This document shows, piece by piece, positions 1-9,070 of a stretch of DNA of 39,912 nucleotides; position 1 is the stretch's first letter; the number at the start of each line of letters is the position of its first letter. The notes below the pieces were generated by a model that worked only from the letters and a program-made list of their open reading frames with translations, was not told where the DNA came from and did no database searches. This DNA is from an uncultured Algibacter sp. (GTDB taxonomy: Bacteria > Bacteroidota > Bacteroidia > Flavobacteriales > Flavobacteriaceae), in the NCBI GenBank assembly GCA_938003745.1, contig CALKXS010000038.1, positions 1 to 39,912 on the forward strand, in the 5' to 3' direction. The position numbers were made by a program, and so were the translations under genes.

Positions 1-524
1 ATCTTTCTTTTGTGTTGTTGGGTCTTCTAGTGGTGTGGACTCAGCGATAATCATAACATTTTGTTTTCCAACAGCTCTAAGACCTCTTGTTTCTTTTTGT
101 TGTTCTATTTCAGAAGATTCAACAGTAAAATATCCCTCACCCATTTCAATCATACCTTCCAAAGTATAGAGATCATCCCGATTCCCCATAGCCTTACGCA
201 ACTTGTGAACCATGGCCCAAACAGGAAACCTAACTGCCTTTGAATTTCTTTTGAAGAAAACCCTTTTTTAGTAATAGTCATTAGAAACATCGCTTTATAC
301 CAAGTGATAAATGAGAGCTTAGAACTTTGCATTATGGTACCACTACGAAGAGAGATACGACTCCTACAGGATTTACATTCATAACTCCAACGACTTTTAA
401 TCCCATAATGCTTGTCATGACCACATCGACGACACTTTATTCCTACTCTATCACGTTCTGATTTAAAATGAAGACGACAAGTCTCTTCTTTATCAAAATG
501 GGCTGTAAAACTGAAGATGTTCAT
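1..524 (-). pseudogene. IS1595-family transposase, frameshifted and cut by window edge
   Basis: The N-terminal part (524 down to about 240) carries a zinc ribbon with CRRCG and CKSCRS pairs, followed by the helical segment ending in QRQLGF, as in IS1595 (ISXO2-like) transposases. At about position 235 the frame is lost: reading continues in another frame as PVWAMVHKLRKAMGN, then LEGMIEMGEGYFTVE, which is the start of the ISXO2-like catalytic domain. Compared with the family, a few residues between GF and PVW are missing, so a short out-of-frame deletion of roughly a dozen bases is the simplest explanation. The catalytic part continues past the left edge. The ATG at 524 fits the usual start of these transposases. 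Terminal inverted repeats were not identified. The element is very probably inactive. Confidence 0.85.
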
Positions 525-595
525 GTTATTTTTTTATCTAAGATAAGGCTTTTACTCAATTATGCCTCTCTACGGATATTCAAGAAATTAAATAA

Positions 596-859
596 TCAAT
601 AACATATATAAAACTTAGAAATCATGAATCCAAAAGCGGACTGATCGCATATTCAACTATAGCTATTATCTGGCAAAGTTGTTTAGAATCAATTGAAGTT
701 ATATTTTTACTAATAAATGGAACTTCTCCTATTCAATCTTTTCAATTATTTTTGGTAATTATTTTTTGCCTTTTTTATAACAGGGTTATTTTATCACAAC
801 AAAATGCTAAAACAAGATTTAATATTCTAATTTTAAGCATTATACTAGTCTATTGGTAA
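596..859 (+). pseudogene. Start-less membrane protein fragment
   Basis: An open frame of 87 codons lies between TAA at 593 and TAA at 857, with no ATG, GTG or TTG near its beginning. The translation is hydrophobic, with about three stretches that could span a membrane (around SGLIAYSTIAIIW, FQLFLVIIFCLF and FNILILSIILVYW), separated by polar residues. This looks like the 3' end of a membrane protein gene whose 5' part was lost, perhaps when the adjacent transposase element arrived. It is the only sizeable plus-strand frame in this part. I do not recognise the family, and chance openness in AT-rich DNA is possible. Confidence 0.3.
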
Positions 860-914
860 TATTGATTAATCTTATTTGACTAACAACTATTACTTTAGCA
901 ATAAATCTCATCTA

Positions 915-953
915 GTTAAAATAAAAAGAAGACATCATTAGATGCCCTCTTTT
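915..953 (-). terminator. Rho-independent terminator after rfbB
   Basis: On the minus strand AAGAGGGCATC and GATGTCTTCTT form an 11-pair stem with two G-T pairs around a TAAT loop, followed by TTTATTTT. It lies about 40 bases behind the rfbB stop and would end the rhamnose operon. Confidence 0.7.
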
Positions 954-991
954 CATTTATTCAGTCAATAATTCAGAAAAATAAGTTTATT

Positions 992-2047
992 TTATACTGA
1001 ATACATATCTGCATAATACAGTTCATAAGCTCCAGAAGTAATATTTTCCATCCACTCGCTATTTTCTAAATACCACTTTACAGTTTTTTCAATGCCTTCT
1101 TCAAATTGTAATGAAGGTTCCCATCCCAATTCATTTTTTAACTTAGTAGCATCAATAGCATAACGCATATCATGTCCTGCTCTGTCTGTGACATAAGTGA
1201 TTAACTTATCTGAAGTTCCTTTTGGTCTTCCTAATAAACGGTCTGTAGTTTCAATCAATACTTTTATTAAATCAATGTTTTTCCATTCATTAAAACCTCC
1301 AATATTATAAGTTTCTCCTAATTTCCCTTTAGAAAAAATAACATCAATAGCACTTGCATGATCATTTACAAATAACCAATCACGTACATTTTCCCCCTTC
1401 CCATAAACTGGTAGCGGTTTATTTGAACAAATATTATTAATAAATAATGGTATTAATTTTTCTGGAAATTGGTATGAACCATAATTATTAGAACAATTAG
1501 AAATAACTGCTGGCAAACCATAAGTATCATGAAAAGCTCTTACAAAATGATCTGAAGATGCTTTGGAAGCTGAATACGGAGAATGTGGATCATAAGCTGT
1601 AGTTTCTATAAAGGAACCTTCATCTCCTAAAGAACCGTAAACCTCATCTGTAGAAATATGATAAAATAATTTGTCTTTAAAATCGCCATCCCACGCAAAT
1701 TTCGCAGCCTGCAACAAACTTAAAGTTCCCATAATATTGGTTTGGGCAAATGAAAACGGATCTTTAATTGAGCGATCTACATGAGACTCCGCTGCCAAAT
1801 GAATAACACTATCTATATTATGCTTTTTAAAAACTTCTTTTACTTTTTCAAAATCACAAATATCACATTTAATAAACGTGTAATTTGATTTATCTTCCAC
1901 ATCTTTTAAATTGGACAAATTACCAGCGTAAGTCAATAAATCCATATTTATAATATTGTATTCTGGATATTTATTTACTAATAGACGTACTAAATGTGAG
2001 CCAATAAAACCAGCCCCACCAGTTACTAAAATGTTTTTACTCTTCAT
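992..2047 (-). CDS. rfbB: dTDP-glucose 4,6-dehydratase
   Basis: This enzyme converts dTDP-glucose to dTDP-4-keto-6-deoxyglucose, the second step of dTDP-L-rhamnose synthesis in the cytoplasm. It is a short-chain dehydrogenase/reductase fold protein of 351 residues, normal for the family. The Rossmann motif GGAGFIGSHL lies at the N-terminus, STDEVYG holds the catalytic Thr-Asp-Glu, and YSASKAS is the YxxxK catalytic pair; NVRDWLFVNDH is typical of RfbB. It is the last gene of the rfbA-rfbC-rfbD-rfbB group, 44 bases behind rfbD, and is followed by a terminator hairpin. Nothing suggests damage. Confidence 0.97.
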   Translation of the reverse strand: MKSKNILVTGGAGFIGSHLVRLLVNKYPEYNIINMDLLTYAGNLSNLKDVEDKSNYTFIKCDICDFEKVKEVFKKHNIDSVIHLAAESHVDRSIKDPFSFAQTNIMGTLSLLQAAKFAWDGDFKDKLFYHISTDEVYGSLGDEGSFIETTAYDPHSPYSASKASSDHFVRAFHDTYGLPAVISNCSNNYGSYQFPEKLIPLFINNICSNKPLPVYGKGENVRDWLFVNDHASAIDVIFSKGKLGETYNIGGFNEWKNIDLIKVLIETTDRLLGRPKGTSDKLITYVTDRAGHDMRYAIDATKLKNELGWEPSLQFEEGIEKTVKWYLENSEWMENITSGAYELYYADMYSV

Positions 2048-2091
2048 TTTTTCCTTTTAAAATAAATCCTTTTACTAACTCTATAAAAATT

Positions 2092-2949
2092 TTATAGCTT
2101 TTGCAAACATTCTTTTAAAGAATCTCTCCAATTAGGAATTTCAATTTGAAACTTTTTCTCTATTCTATTTTTGTTTAACACACTATAAAAAGGTCTCTTT
2201 GCTACAGTTGGGTATTGAGATGTTTCAATAGCATTTACTTTTATATCAATTTCTTTATAAGTAAAAATAGCTTTTGCAAAATCATACCAACTACAAACGC
2301 CTATATTTGAAAAATGATAAACTTCTATGTCTTTATTTTCTAATTTTGGAATAATATTTAATATCGCTTTTGCCAAATCTCTGGCATAAGTAGGCGTTCC
2401 TACTTGATCCACAATCACTCCTAATTCTTTTTTTTCACTTGCCAAACGAAGCATGGTTTTTACAAAATTTTTTCCAAAACTTGAATACACCCATGAAGTT
2501 CTTATAATAATTGAATTGGTTGGAGCTATTTTTTGCATTGCTTGCTCCCCCCCTAATTTTGTATTACCATATACACTTTGAGGGTTAGTGTTATCACTTT
2601 CCGTATATGGGATGTGATTAGTACCATTAAAAACATAATCTGTTGAAATATGAATTAATTTAATGCTTCTTACTTTTGCTATTTTTGCTAAATTTTCAAC
2701 AGCAAAGTGATTCAATTTGGATGACAATTCAATGTCACTTTCTGCCTTATCTACAGCTGTATATGCTGCACAGTTTATAATTACAGAAATGTTAGTAGAT
2801 TTTACAAAGTTATTAACGGCAATATGATTTGTAATATCTAATTCTTTAGATCCTTTAAAATAGAAATTATAAACTGGATATGCTTGCTCAAATTCCCTAA
2901 ATTCTGATCCTAATTGACCATTTGCACCTGTTACCAATATATTATTCAT
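2092..2949 (-). CDS. rfbD: dTDP-4-dehydrorhamnose reductase
   Basis: Catalyses the last step of dTDP-L-rhamnose synthesis, reducing dTDP-4-keto-L-rhamnose with NAD(P)H. The 285-residue protein begins with the nucleotide-binding motif GANGQLG, has HISTDYVFNG in the middle and YGNTKLGGE as the catalytic YxxxK. Length and motifs match RmlD/RfbD. Its ATG lies within the end of rfbC (eight-base overlap), so translation is probably coupled. It is followed by rfbB. Confidence 0.96.
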   Translation of the reverse strand: MNNILVTGANGQLGSEFREFEQAYPVYNFYFKGSKELDITNHIAVNNFVKSTNISVIINCAAYTAVDKAESDIELSSKLNHFAVENLAKIAKVRSIKLIHISTDYVFNGTNHIPYTESDNTNPQSVYGNTKLGGEQAMQKIAPTNSIIIRTSWVYSSFGKNFVKTMLRLASEKKELGVIVDQVGTPTYARDLAKAILNIIPKLENKDIEVYHFSNIGVCSWYDFAKAIFTYKEIDIKVNAIETSQYPTVAKRPFYSVLNKNRIEKKFQIEIPNWRDSLKECLQKL

Positions 2950-3514
2950 ACAATGGAATTAAGTTTTCAAAATATGCAGCTTTCTCTAACAGAGGTTGTT
3001 TTGTATCTTTAGGAGATAATTGCATTTTTTCAACTGGCACCTTCCAATCAATGTTTAAAGATTTATCATCAAATGCAATTCCTCTGTCATATTCAAGACT
3101 ATAATAATTATCAACTTTATAAGCAAAAGTAGCTTCTTCACTCAACACTATAAATCCATGAGCAAATCCCCTAGGAATTAATACTTGCTTTTTATTTTCT
3201 CCTGTTAACTCAATACTAACATGCTTCCCAAAAGTTTTTGAACCTTTTCTTACATCAACAACAACATCTAAAACGCTCCCTTTTATTACTCTTACTAATT
3301 TTGTTTGCGCAAATGGTGGTAATTGGTAATGCAAACCTCTTAAAACTCCAAACGAAGATTTAGATTCATTATCTTGACAAAAGTTAATTTTATATTCTAA
3401 AAACTCTTCCAACTTATCTTGTCTAAAAGTTTCAACAAAATAACCTCTTTCATCACCAAATATCTTAGGCTCACACACTATTACATCGTGAATAGCTGTT
3501 CTTTTAAACTTCAT
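2942..3514 (-). CDS. rfbC: dTDP-4-dehydrorhamnose 3,5-epimerase
   Basis: Epimerises dTDP-4-keto-6-deoxyglucose at C3 and C5 to the L-rhamno form. It is a 190-residue cupin-type RmlC protein. Landmarks are [11 protein letters not shown] near residue 20, VLRGLHYQ with the catalytic His, IPRGFAHGF, and YKVDNYYS with the tyrosine proposed as acid. It overlaps rfbA by 11 bases and rfbD by 8, a compact translationally coupled arrangement. Confidence 0.96.
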   Translation of the reverse strand: MKFKRTAIHDVIVCEPKIFGDERGYFVETFRQDKLEEFLEYKINFCQDNESKSSFGVLRGLHYQLPPFAQTKLVRVIKGSVLDVVVDVRKGSKTFGKHVSIELTGENKKQVLIPRGFAHGFIVLSEEATFAYKVDNYYSLEYDRGIAFDDKSLNIDWKVPVEKMQLSPKDTKQPLLEKAAYFENLIPLYE

Positions 3515-4397
3515 CTTCTCTATTATCTTTAGCTATTCGTAATAAATACTGCCCATAACCATTATTTTTTAATGGTTCTGCTAGAGTAATTAGCTGTTTT
3601 CTAGAAATATATCCCATTTCAAAGGCAATTTCTTCTAAACATGCAACCTTTAAACCTTGCCTGTTTTCAATGGCTTGGATAAAGTTTGAGGCTTCAAGTA
3701 AACTCTCGTGTGTTCCTGTATCTAACCAAGCATATCCCCTACCCATCAATTCTACTTTTAATGTTTCTTTTTGAAGATATTCTTGATTTACTGCTGTTAT
3801 TTCTAATTCTTCACGATCACTAGGTTTTACTTTTTTTGCTATTTCAATAACATTGTTTGGATAAAAATATAAACCAACAATAGCATAATTACTTTTTGGT
3901 TTTGTTGGTTTCTCTTCAATACTTAAAGCTTTTCCTGTATCATCAAATTCTACTACTCCATAGCGTTTAGGATCTTTTACATAATAACCAAAAACTGTAG
4001 CTCTTTTAGTTTCTTTAGTTGTTTTAACTGTATTTTCTAAAATTTTAGAGAAACCGTAACCATAAAAAATATTATCACCAAGCACCAAACAAACATCATC
4101 ATTTCCTATAAATTCTTCTCCAATAATAAAAGCTTGTGCTAATCCATCTGGCGAAGGTTGTTCTTTATAAGAAAATTGCATGCCAATATCATTTCCATCA
4201 CCCAATAACTGCTTAAACCTTGGCAAATATAATGGAGTTGAAATAATTAGAATTTCTTTAATACCAGCTAACATTAAAACAGATAATGGATAGTAAATCA
4301 TCGGTTTATCATTAATAGGAAGTAACTGTTTAGATGTACCTTTAGTTAAAGGATATAACCTGGTTCCAGAACCTCCTGCTAATATTATTCCTTTCAT
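3504..4397 (-). CDS. rfbA: Glucose-1-phosphate thymidylyltransferase
   Basis: Makes dTDP-glucose from glucose 1-phosphate and dTTP, the entry step to dTDP-L-rhamnose. The 297-residue protein starts with the nucleotidyltransferase signature [11 protein letters not shown], followed by [20 protein letters not shown], and [14 protein letters not shown], all characteristic of RmlA/RfbA. It is the first gene of the rhamnose group, preceded by about 265 bases without a gene, so a promoter probably lies there. The C-terminus ends in a charged tail that overlaps rfbC. Confidence 0.97.
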   Translation of the reverse strand: MKGIILAGGSGTRLYPLTKGTSKQLLPINDKPMIYYPLSVLMLAGIKEILIISTPLYLPRFKQLLGDGNDIGMQFSYKEQPSPDGLAQAFIIGEEFIGNDDVCLVLGDNIFYGYGFSKILENTVKTTKETKRATVFGYYVKDPKRYGVVEFDDTGKALSIEEKPTKPKSNYAIVGLYFYPNNVIEIAKKVKPSDREELEITAVNQEYLQKETLKVELMGRGYAWLDTGTHESLLEASNFIQAIENRQGLKVACLEEIAFEMGYISRKQLITLAEPLKNNGYGQYLLRIAKDNREDEV

Positions 4398-4662
4398 AAT
4401 TAATTATTATATATTTTAAATTGCCCCAAATAGGCTTGTAGTTTTCAATAAAAACATCAAACCTGAGTCTTTAAATTTGCTTTTCTTGTTATTTATGAAA
4501 TTAGGTGTTTTCATTATAAAATGCAAATATGGTTTTTTTTCTTATTAAAAACTTCACTATATACTTTTATTAATTATGTTGTCTCTTGGTATTACTCTAT
4601 TTTAGGGTAAAAATTCTTTTTATAGGATGTTATTGATATAACGAATAAGGCTTCTTATAATT
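4398..4662. other. Intergenic region upstream of rfbA
   Basis: 265 bases with no convincing gene. It separates the GMC/YVTN group from the rhamnose genes and presumably holds the rfbA promoter. An ATATTTG stretch on the minus strand resembles part of the Bacteroidetes -7 element (TAnnTTTG), but I could not pair it with a clear -33 box. Confidence 0.4.
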
Positions 4663-5674
4663 TTATATTGAAAATGCCAATGCATCAGGCACCTTTCCTG
4701 TACCTATGGAACTAACAACTTCAAACGTTTTTACATCTATAACTTCAATTTTACTAGCATTGGAATTAACTACAAAAGCGTACAACCCATTGGGGTGCAT
4801 TAAAACATTTACTAGGCGTGGAGTGTGGTAAAGAATTCGTTCTAACATAGTTCCTTTGCCATGAAGATTAATTGTTTTAATTTTCTTTTTAGAAAATTGA
4901 TTATATACAGAAATAATTCTTACCATCAATTGAGAATTTAAGCTTCATAGATTCATCTCCTGTAGTTAAAATATCTACAACGTCATAAGTTGACGTATTT
5001 ATAACATGTATTGTGTTGAGTTTTGTATTGGTAACCCATATTTCTGAACCATCTGGAGTTATAGCTATACCTTTTCTCTCTTTTTCACAAGGAATAATTT
5101 TAACAACCTCATTAAGGTTTAAATCAATGACACTAATAGATCCTGAGTCAATATTTGTAACATAGGCTATAGGCAAGTTGGGGTGTAAAACCAAAAGGTG
5201 ACTCTTTTTCTGTTTGGTTGGTATTTGTTTTTCTATATTACCAGTTTGAACATTAACCACTAGTAAATCATTATTATCAAGATCAATTACTGCTACTTTA
5301 TTTGCTTCTGGTAAAGCAACAATACCGCTTACTTTTGTATTTCTATTTAAGTTTACAGCTCTTTCAACACTATTCTTTTTTGTATTTATTACTTTAATTA
5401 TATTTCTGTCTGTACCCATCGTATTTGTAACTACAACTCTATTTTCGTCAGTCGTTATTACTGCTTCATGAGACAATATATCAATAGGGATTTCGTTTAT
5501 TTCTTTACCTGAAAACAAATCAATAACTTGAACATCTTCACTTAACTTATTTACAACATATAATTTACCAGTAGTATGTATTGTATAAGAAGGTAATCTA
5601 TATATATAAACAGACAGCCTGAATAAAAAGAAAAGTATTCCTATAGAAATTATAATCTTTTTTAAATACTTCAT
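4663..5674 (-). pseudogene. YVTN beta-propeller protein, second copy, frameshifted
   Basis: This is a tandem paralogue of the intact gene just upstream. The first frame runs from ATG at 5674 (MKYLKKIIISIG, a membrane anchor or signal) through several YVTN-type blades and stops after LKFSIDGKNYFCI at 4901. The rest of the propeller continues in a second frame, from about 4925 to 4663 (RIISVYNQF through GKVPDALAF), matching the paralogue's IVSVYATKT through GKMPDGLAF. Alignment by eye to the paralogue implies a net loss of about 29 bases at the junction, near a GATGG that occurs twice in the intact copy. TTG codons at 5692 and 4929 could be taken as starts but are not convincing. The gene is probably non-functional, unless the N-terminal three quarters is stable alone. 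Confidence 0.85.
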
Positions 5675-5681
5675 AATTATT

Positions 5682-6725
5682 TTAATTAACAAAAGCTAAA
5701 CCGTCTGGCATTTTTCCAACTTTAATACTACTTACTATAGTGAAATTATTCATATCAATAACTTCAACTCTACCAGCTGTAATATTTGATACAAAAGCAT
5801 ACTGTCCGTTTGGATGCATCAAAATACCGACTGGTCTTGGCGTTCTATAAATCACTTTATCTAGTAAATTCTTGTTTCCTGGAATGACAATATTAGTAAT
5901 TATTTTTTTTGTTTTTGTAGCATATACAGACACAATTCCATCACTAGAATTAGAAATTAAACAATGATCACCATCATTAGAAAATTTTAAACGTAAAGGT
6001 TCTTTACCGCTTTCTATATGAGCTGTAGTTTTATAAGTTTTGGTGTTTATAACCGAAATAAAATTCTCTTTAATATTTGTTACCCATATTTCTGAACCAT
6101 CTGGAGTGATATCAATACCTTCAGCACGTTTACTACAAGGTATAACTTTTACAACTTTATCCTGTTCAACATCAATAACACTCACTGAACCCGAATTAAT
6201 ATTTGCTATGTAAACCAATGGCTTGACAGGATGATGAACCAGTAAATGACTAAAATCTTGTTGGGTTGGTATTTGTTTTTCGACAATATCAGTTTCTATA
6301 TTTACTACAGACAAATCGTTACCAATATCTGAAACAACCCCTACGTTATTGGAATGAGGAAACGAAATTATACCATGAGGTCTTGAACTTTCACCAAGTG
6401 AAATTGTTTTCTCTATAATATTATCATCTGCATTAATAACCGTTATACTTTTCCCTTCAATATCTGGTGATCCGTAATTAGTTACTATAACCTTATTTAA
6501 ATTAGTTAACACCGTTGCTTCATGCGGCTCTAACTCTATAGGTATCTCTTTAATTTGTTCTCCTTCAAATAAATCAAAAACAGTAACACTACTGCTTACT
6601 TTATTCACAACATATAGTACACCTTCCGTTTTAATTGAATATGAAGGTTGTTTTATAAAATAAACGGCTGCTACCGATAACAAAATTAAACCAAAGGTAA
6701 TAGCGAGTAATTTTATTTTTCTCAT
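5682..6725 (-). CDS. YVTN-repeat beta-propeller protein, membrane-anchored
   Basis: A 347-residue protein with an N-terminal hydrophobic segment (about residues 4-24) and then repeated blades with the pattern YVxN...xSVIDxxxxKVVKxI, for example VYIANINSGSVSVID and IWVTNIKENFISVIN. This is the YVTN/YncE-like propeller architecture; such proteins are usually periplasmic or surface-exposed. No lipobox Cys is visible. Its ATG overlaps the stop of the GMC oxidoreductase (ATGA), so the two are translated together, which suggests a joint role. The precise function is unknown; binding a sugar, a metal or the partner oxidoreductase are all possible. A damaged second copy follows directly. Confidence 0.85.
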   Translation of the reverse strand: MRKIKLLAITFGLILLSVAAVYFIKQPSYSIKTEGVLYVVNKVSSSVTVFDLFEGEQIKEIPIELEPHEATVLTNLNKVIVTNYGSPDIEGKSITVINADDNIIEKTISLGESSRPHGIISFPHSNNVGVVSDIGNDLSVVNIETDIVEKQIPTQQDFSHLLVHHPVKPLVYIANINSGSVSVIDVEQDKVVKVIPCSKRAEGIDITPDGSEIWVTNIKENFISVINTKTYKTTAHIESGKEPLRLKFSNDGDHCLISNSSDGIVSVYATKTKKIITNIVIPGNKNLLDKVIYRTPRPVGILMHPNGQYAFVSNITAGRVEVIDMNNFTIVSSIKVGKMPDGLAFVN

Positions 6726-8410
6726 AACAAATTTGATTTAAATTGATTAATAGCATATTGACATGCTCTGGCAGTTACTGCCATGTAGGTTAATGATGGA
6801 TTTTGACTTCCTGAAGACGTCATAAAACTTCCGTCTGTTATAAATACATTCTTCACATCATGCATTTGATTATGTTTATTTAAAACTGATGTTTTTGGAT
6901 TATTACCCATTCTTGCCGTTCCCATTTCATGAACTGCAGATCCTGGAGCTGGACTCGTTCTATAACTACCAACATTTTTAAATCCGGCTTTAGACAGCAT
7001 TTCTTCACTAGACTTAGTCATATGATCCATCATAGCCAATTCATTAGGGCCATATTCAAAGTCTACTTTAACTAATGGTAAGCCCCATTGATCTTTATTT
7101 TCATCATCTAAATAAATCTTGTTATCGTAATTAGGTAATGTTTCTCCACGACCACCAAGAGCTATTTTCCATTCTCCTGGAGTTGATAACTGCTCTTTTA
7201 AATCTACTCCAATACCTACTGTTGCCTTGGCTTGCCAATTTTCTCTTTCTCCTTTTCCTTGAATACCATAACCTCTAACAAAATCAACATTTTCAGTTTC
7301 GTTATTTAAATTTTGAAATCTTGGTACGTAAATAGTCCCGGGTGACCTTCCTTCATAATATTTATCCTTTAAACCTTCAAATGTTCCGTATGTACCTTCA
7401 TTTACAATATGATCCATTAAATTATGACCAACCTGTAAACTAGAATTACCCAAACCATTTAGAAAAGATGATGATACAGAATTTAACAAAATTGCTGCTG
7501 TTGCGATCGCTGATGCATTTAAGAAAATTATTTTTGCATAAAAACTAATTTCTTCTTTACTAAGGGCATCAATTATAACAACGCCTATTGCTTTCTTTGT
7601 CTCTTCATCATAAAGGACTTCTTTTACAACAGAATCTGCTCTAAGTGTTAAATTACCTGTTTCATGAGCATCCAGTAAAGTTGAAGAATTACTACTAAAA
7701 TAGCCTCCAAAAGGACAACCTCTACTGCATAAATTTCTATATTGACATGGCCCTCTACCCTTTTTGGGTTGTGTTAAATTGGCAACCCTACCATTTATAA
7801 GAACACGATCTGAATAATTCTCACTTACAGCTTCTTTTAAATGCTTTTCAATAGCATTCATAGGTATTGGTGGTAAAAAAACACCATCAGGAAGATGTGG
7901 CAAATCTTCTTTACTCCCACTAATCCCAACATACTCTTCAACATAGTCATACCACTTCTCTAAATCTTCATATCTAATTGGCCAATCAACACCATGTCCA
8001 TCTTTTTTATTTGCTTCAAAATCTAAATTTGAAAGGCGATAAGATTGACGTCCCCATATTAACGAGCGTCCTCCTACTTGGTAACCACGTATCCACTTAA
8101 AGGGATTAACTTGTACATATGGATGCTCTACATCTTTCACAAAAAAATGCTTATTTGTTGCATCACAATGACTACTTTGAATAGGTTGCTCCTCTACTTC
8201 TTTATTACTTAAATGACCTCTATGTTTAAATTCCCAAGGTTGTTTAAACGCTGTTGTATAATCTGCAATATGCTCTACTTTTCGTCCTCTTTCTAATACT
8301 AACGTTTTTAACCCGCCTTCAGTAAGCTCTTTAGCTGCCCATCCACCACTAATACCAGACCCTACCACTATAGCATCAAAAGTATTATTTTCTGTTTGTT
8401 TTATCTTCAT
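6722..8410 (-). CDS. GMC-family FAD oxidoreductase (gluconate/glucose dehydrogenase-like large subunit)
   Basis: A FAD-dependent GMC dehydrogenase, probably oxidising a sugar or alcohol. I place the start at ATG 8410 (562 residues): it lies four bases behind the small-subunit stop and leads directly into the FAD motif VVGSGISGGWAAKEL; the longer frame from 8446 overlaps the upstream gene. Other landmarks are VGGRSLIWGRQSYR, HEMGTARMG with the active-site His region, and DGSFMTSSGSQNPSLT at the C-terminus. Cysteines 222, 228 and 232 (C-x5-C-x3-C) resemble the cysteine-rich region that carries an iron-sulfur cluster in some bacterial FAD glucose dehydrogenases; that assignment is by analogy. 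It has no signal of its own and is probably exported with the Tat-tagged small subunit. Substrate unknown. Confidence 0.9.
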   Translation of the reverse strand: MKIKQTENNTFDAIVVGSGISGGWAAKELTEGGLKTLVLERGRKVEHIADYTTAFKQPWEFKHRGHLSNKEVEEQPIQSSHCDATNKHFFVKDVEHPYVQVNPFKWIRGYQVGGRSLIWGRQSYRLSNLDFEANKKDGHGVDWPIRYEDLEKWYDYVEEYVGISGSKEDLPHLPDGVFLPPIPMNAIEKHLKEAVSENYSDRVLINGRVANLTQPKKGRGPCQYRNLCSRGCPFGGYFSSNSSTLLDAHETGNLTLRADSVVKEVLYDEETKKAIGVVIIDALSKEEISFYAKIIFLNASAIATAAILLNSVSSSFLNGLGNSSLQVGHNLMDHIVNEGTYGTFEGLKDKYYEGRSPGTIYVPRFQNLNNETENVDFVRGYGIQGKGERENWQAKATVGIGVDLKEQLSTPGEWKIALGGRGETLPNYDNKIYLDDENKDQWGLPLVKVDFEYGPNELAMMDHMTKSSEEMLSKAGFKNVGSYRTSPAPGSAVHEMGTARMGNNPKTSVLNKHNQMHDVKNVFITDGSFMTSSGSQNPSLTYMAVTARACQYAINQFKSNLL

Positions 8411-8414
8411 ATAA

Positions 8415-8987
8415 TTATCTAGTAGCCCAAGCTTTTTGATTAGCACTTAACTCTGTAATAGCCTTATACCTTCCAGGAACTGGTAAGTACTCAAGATGTT
8501 TTGTTGCTCCAATTTCTGATGTGCAATACCCCTCAACAGTTAATGTTTTTAAGATATTAAAAAACGATCGGCCTCTTAGCTTATTACTAATTTTAGATAA
8601 TAATCCTTTTGAACTTGAATCATTATCTAAGTCTTTTAATAATTCCATTTTCTGATCTGTAGTACAATTTTCAAAATTATTCCCATATACATCTAAACAA
8701 TTCTCTTGCAAATCGTTTAGGCCATTTAAGAAATTATTATATTCTTTATTAGATGAACAATCTTCCATATAGAAAATTACGTAATCCTGAACTTGAGCCA
8801 ATTTTGCTCCTGGAGCCCCTGAAGTAGTAGGAATAATTACATCTACTAACTCTGAAATTAAATCAATATAAGCTTTTAACTGTCCTTTATTATTTAAACT
8901 TCCAACTATGTATTTATATCCAGAGAATGATGCTAAACCAATTCCTGTTATACCTAAAATACCTTTAAGTACAGTTCTTCTATTCAT
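8415..8987 (-). CDS. Gluconate 2-dehydrogenase subunit 3-like protein (Tat signal)
   Basis: A 190-residue protein starting with a twin-arginine signal, MNRRTVLKG, and a hydrophobic stretch (GILGITGIGLASFSG). The mature part (LISELVDVIIPTTSGAPGAKLAQVQDYV) matches the gluconate 2-dehydrogenase subunit 3 family, the small partner of GMC-type dehydrogenases. It would carry the FAD subunit through the Tat system and help its folding. It is the first gene of a coupled group: small subunit, GMC subunit, YVTN protein and broken YVTN copy. Only 83 bases separate it from the upstream glycosyltransferase, so it may belong to the same long transcript. Confidence 0.88.
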   Translation of the reverse strand: MNRRTVLKGILGITGIGLASFSGYKYIVGSLNNKGQLKAYIDLISELVDVIIPTTSGAPGAKLAQVQDYVIFYMEDCSSNKEYNNFLNGLNDLQENCLDVYGNNFENCTTDQKMELLKDLDNDSSSKGLLSKISNKLRGRSFFNILKTLTVEGYCTSEIGATKHLEYLPVPGRYKAITELSANQKAWATR

Positions 8988-9070
8988 CTTAAATATTTTC
9001 TTGTTTAAAAACCTTACAGTTATGAAGTTATATTCTTATTTTAACTATTATTTTTAATCTTTCACAATAT

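Larger units (their letters stand above)
525..991. other. 467-base stretch between IS remnant and rfbB
   Basis: No intact gene. It holds the presumed outer end of the IS1595 element next to position 524, a plus-strand open frame without a start codon (596-859) and a minus-strand terminator hairpin (about 915-953) behind rfbB. No RNA gene was recognised. Confidence 0.6.

Noticed and set aside
8411-8446. Upstream extension of the GMC oxidoreductase by 12 residues
   Set aside because: The extension overlaps the small subunit, has no family similarity, and the ATG at 8410 places the FAD motif at the usual distance.
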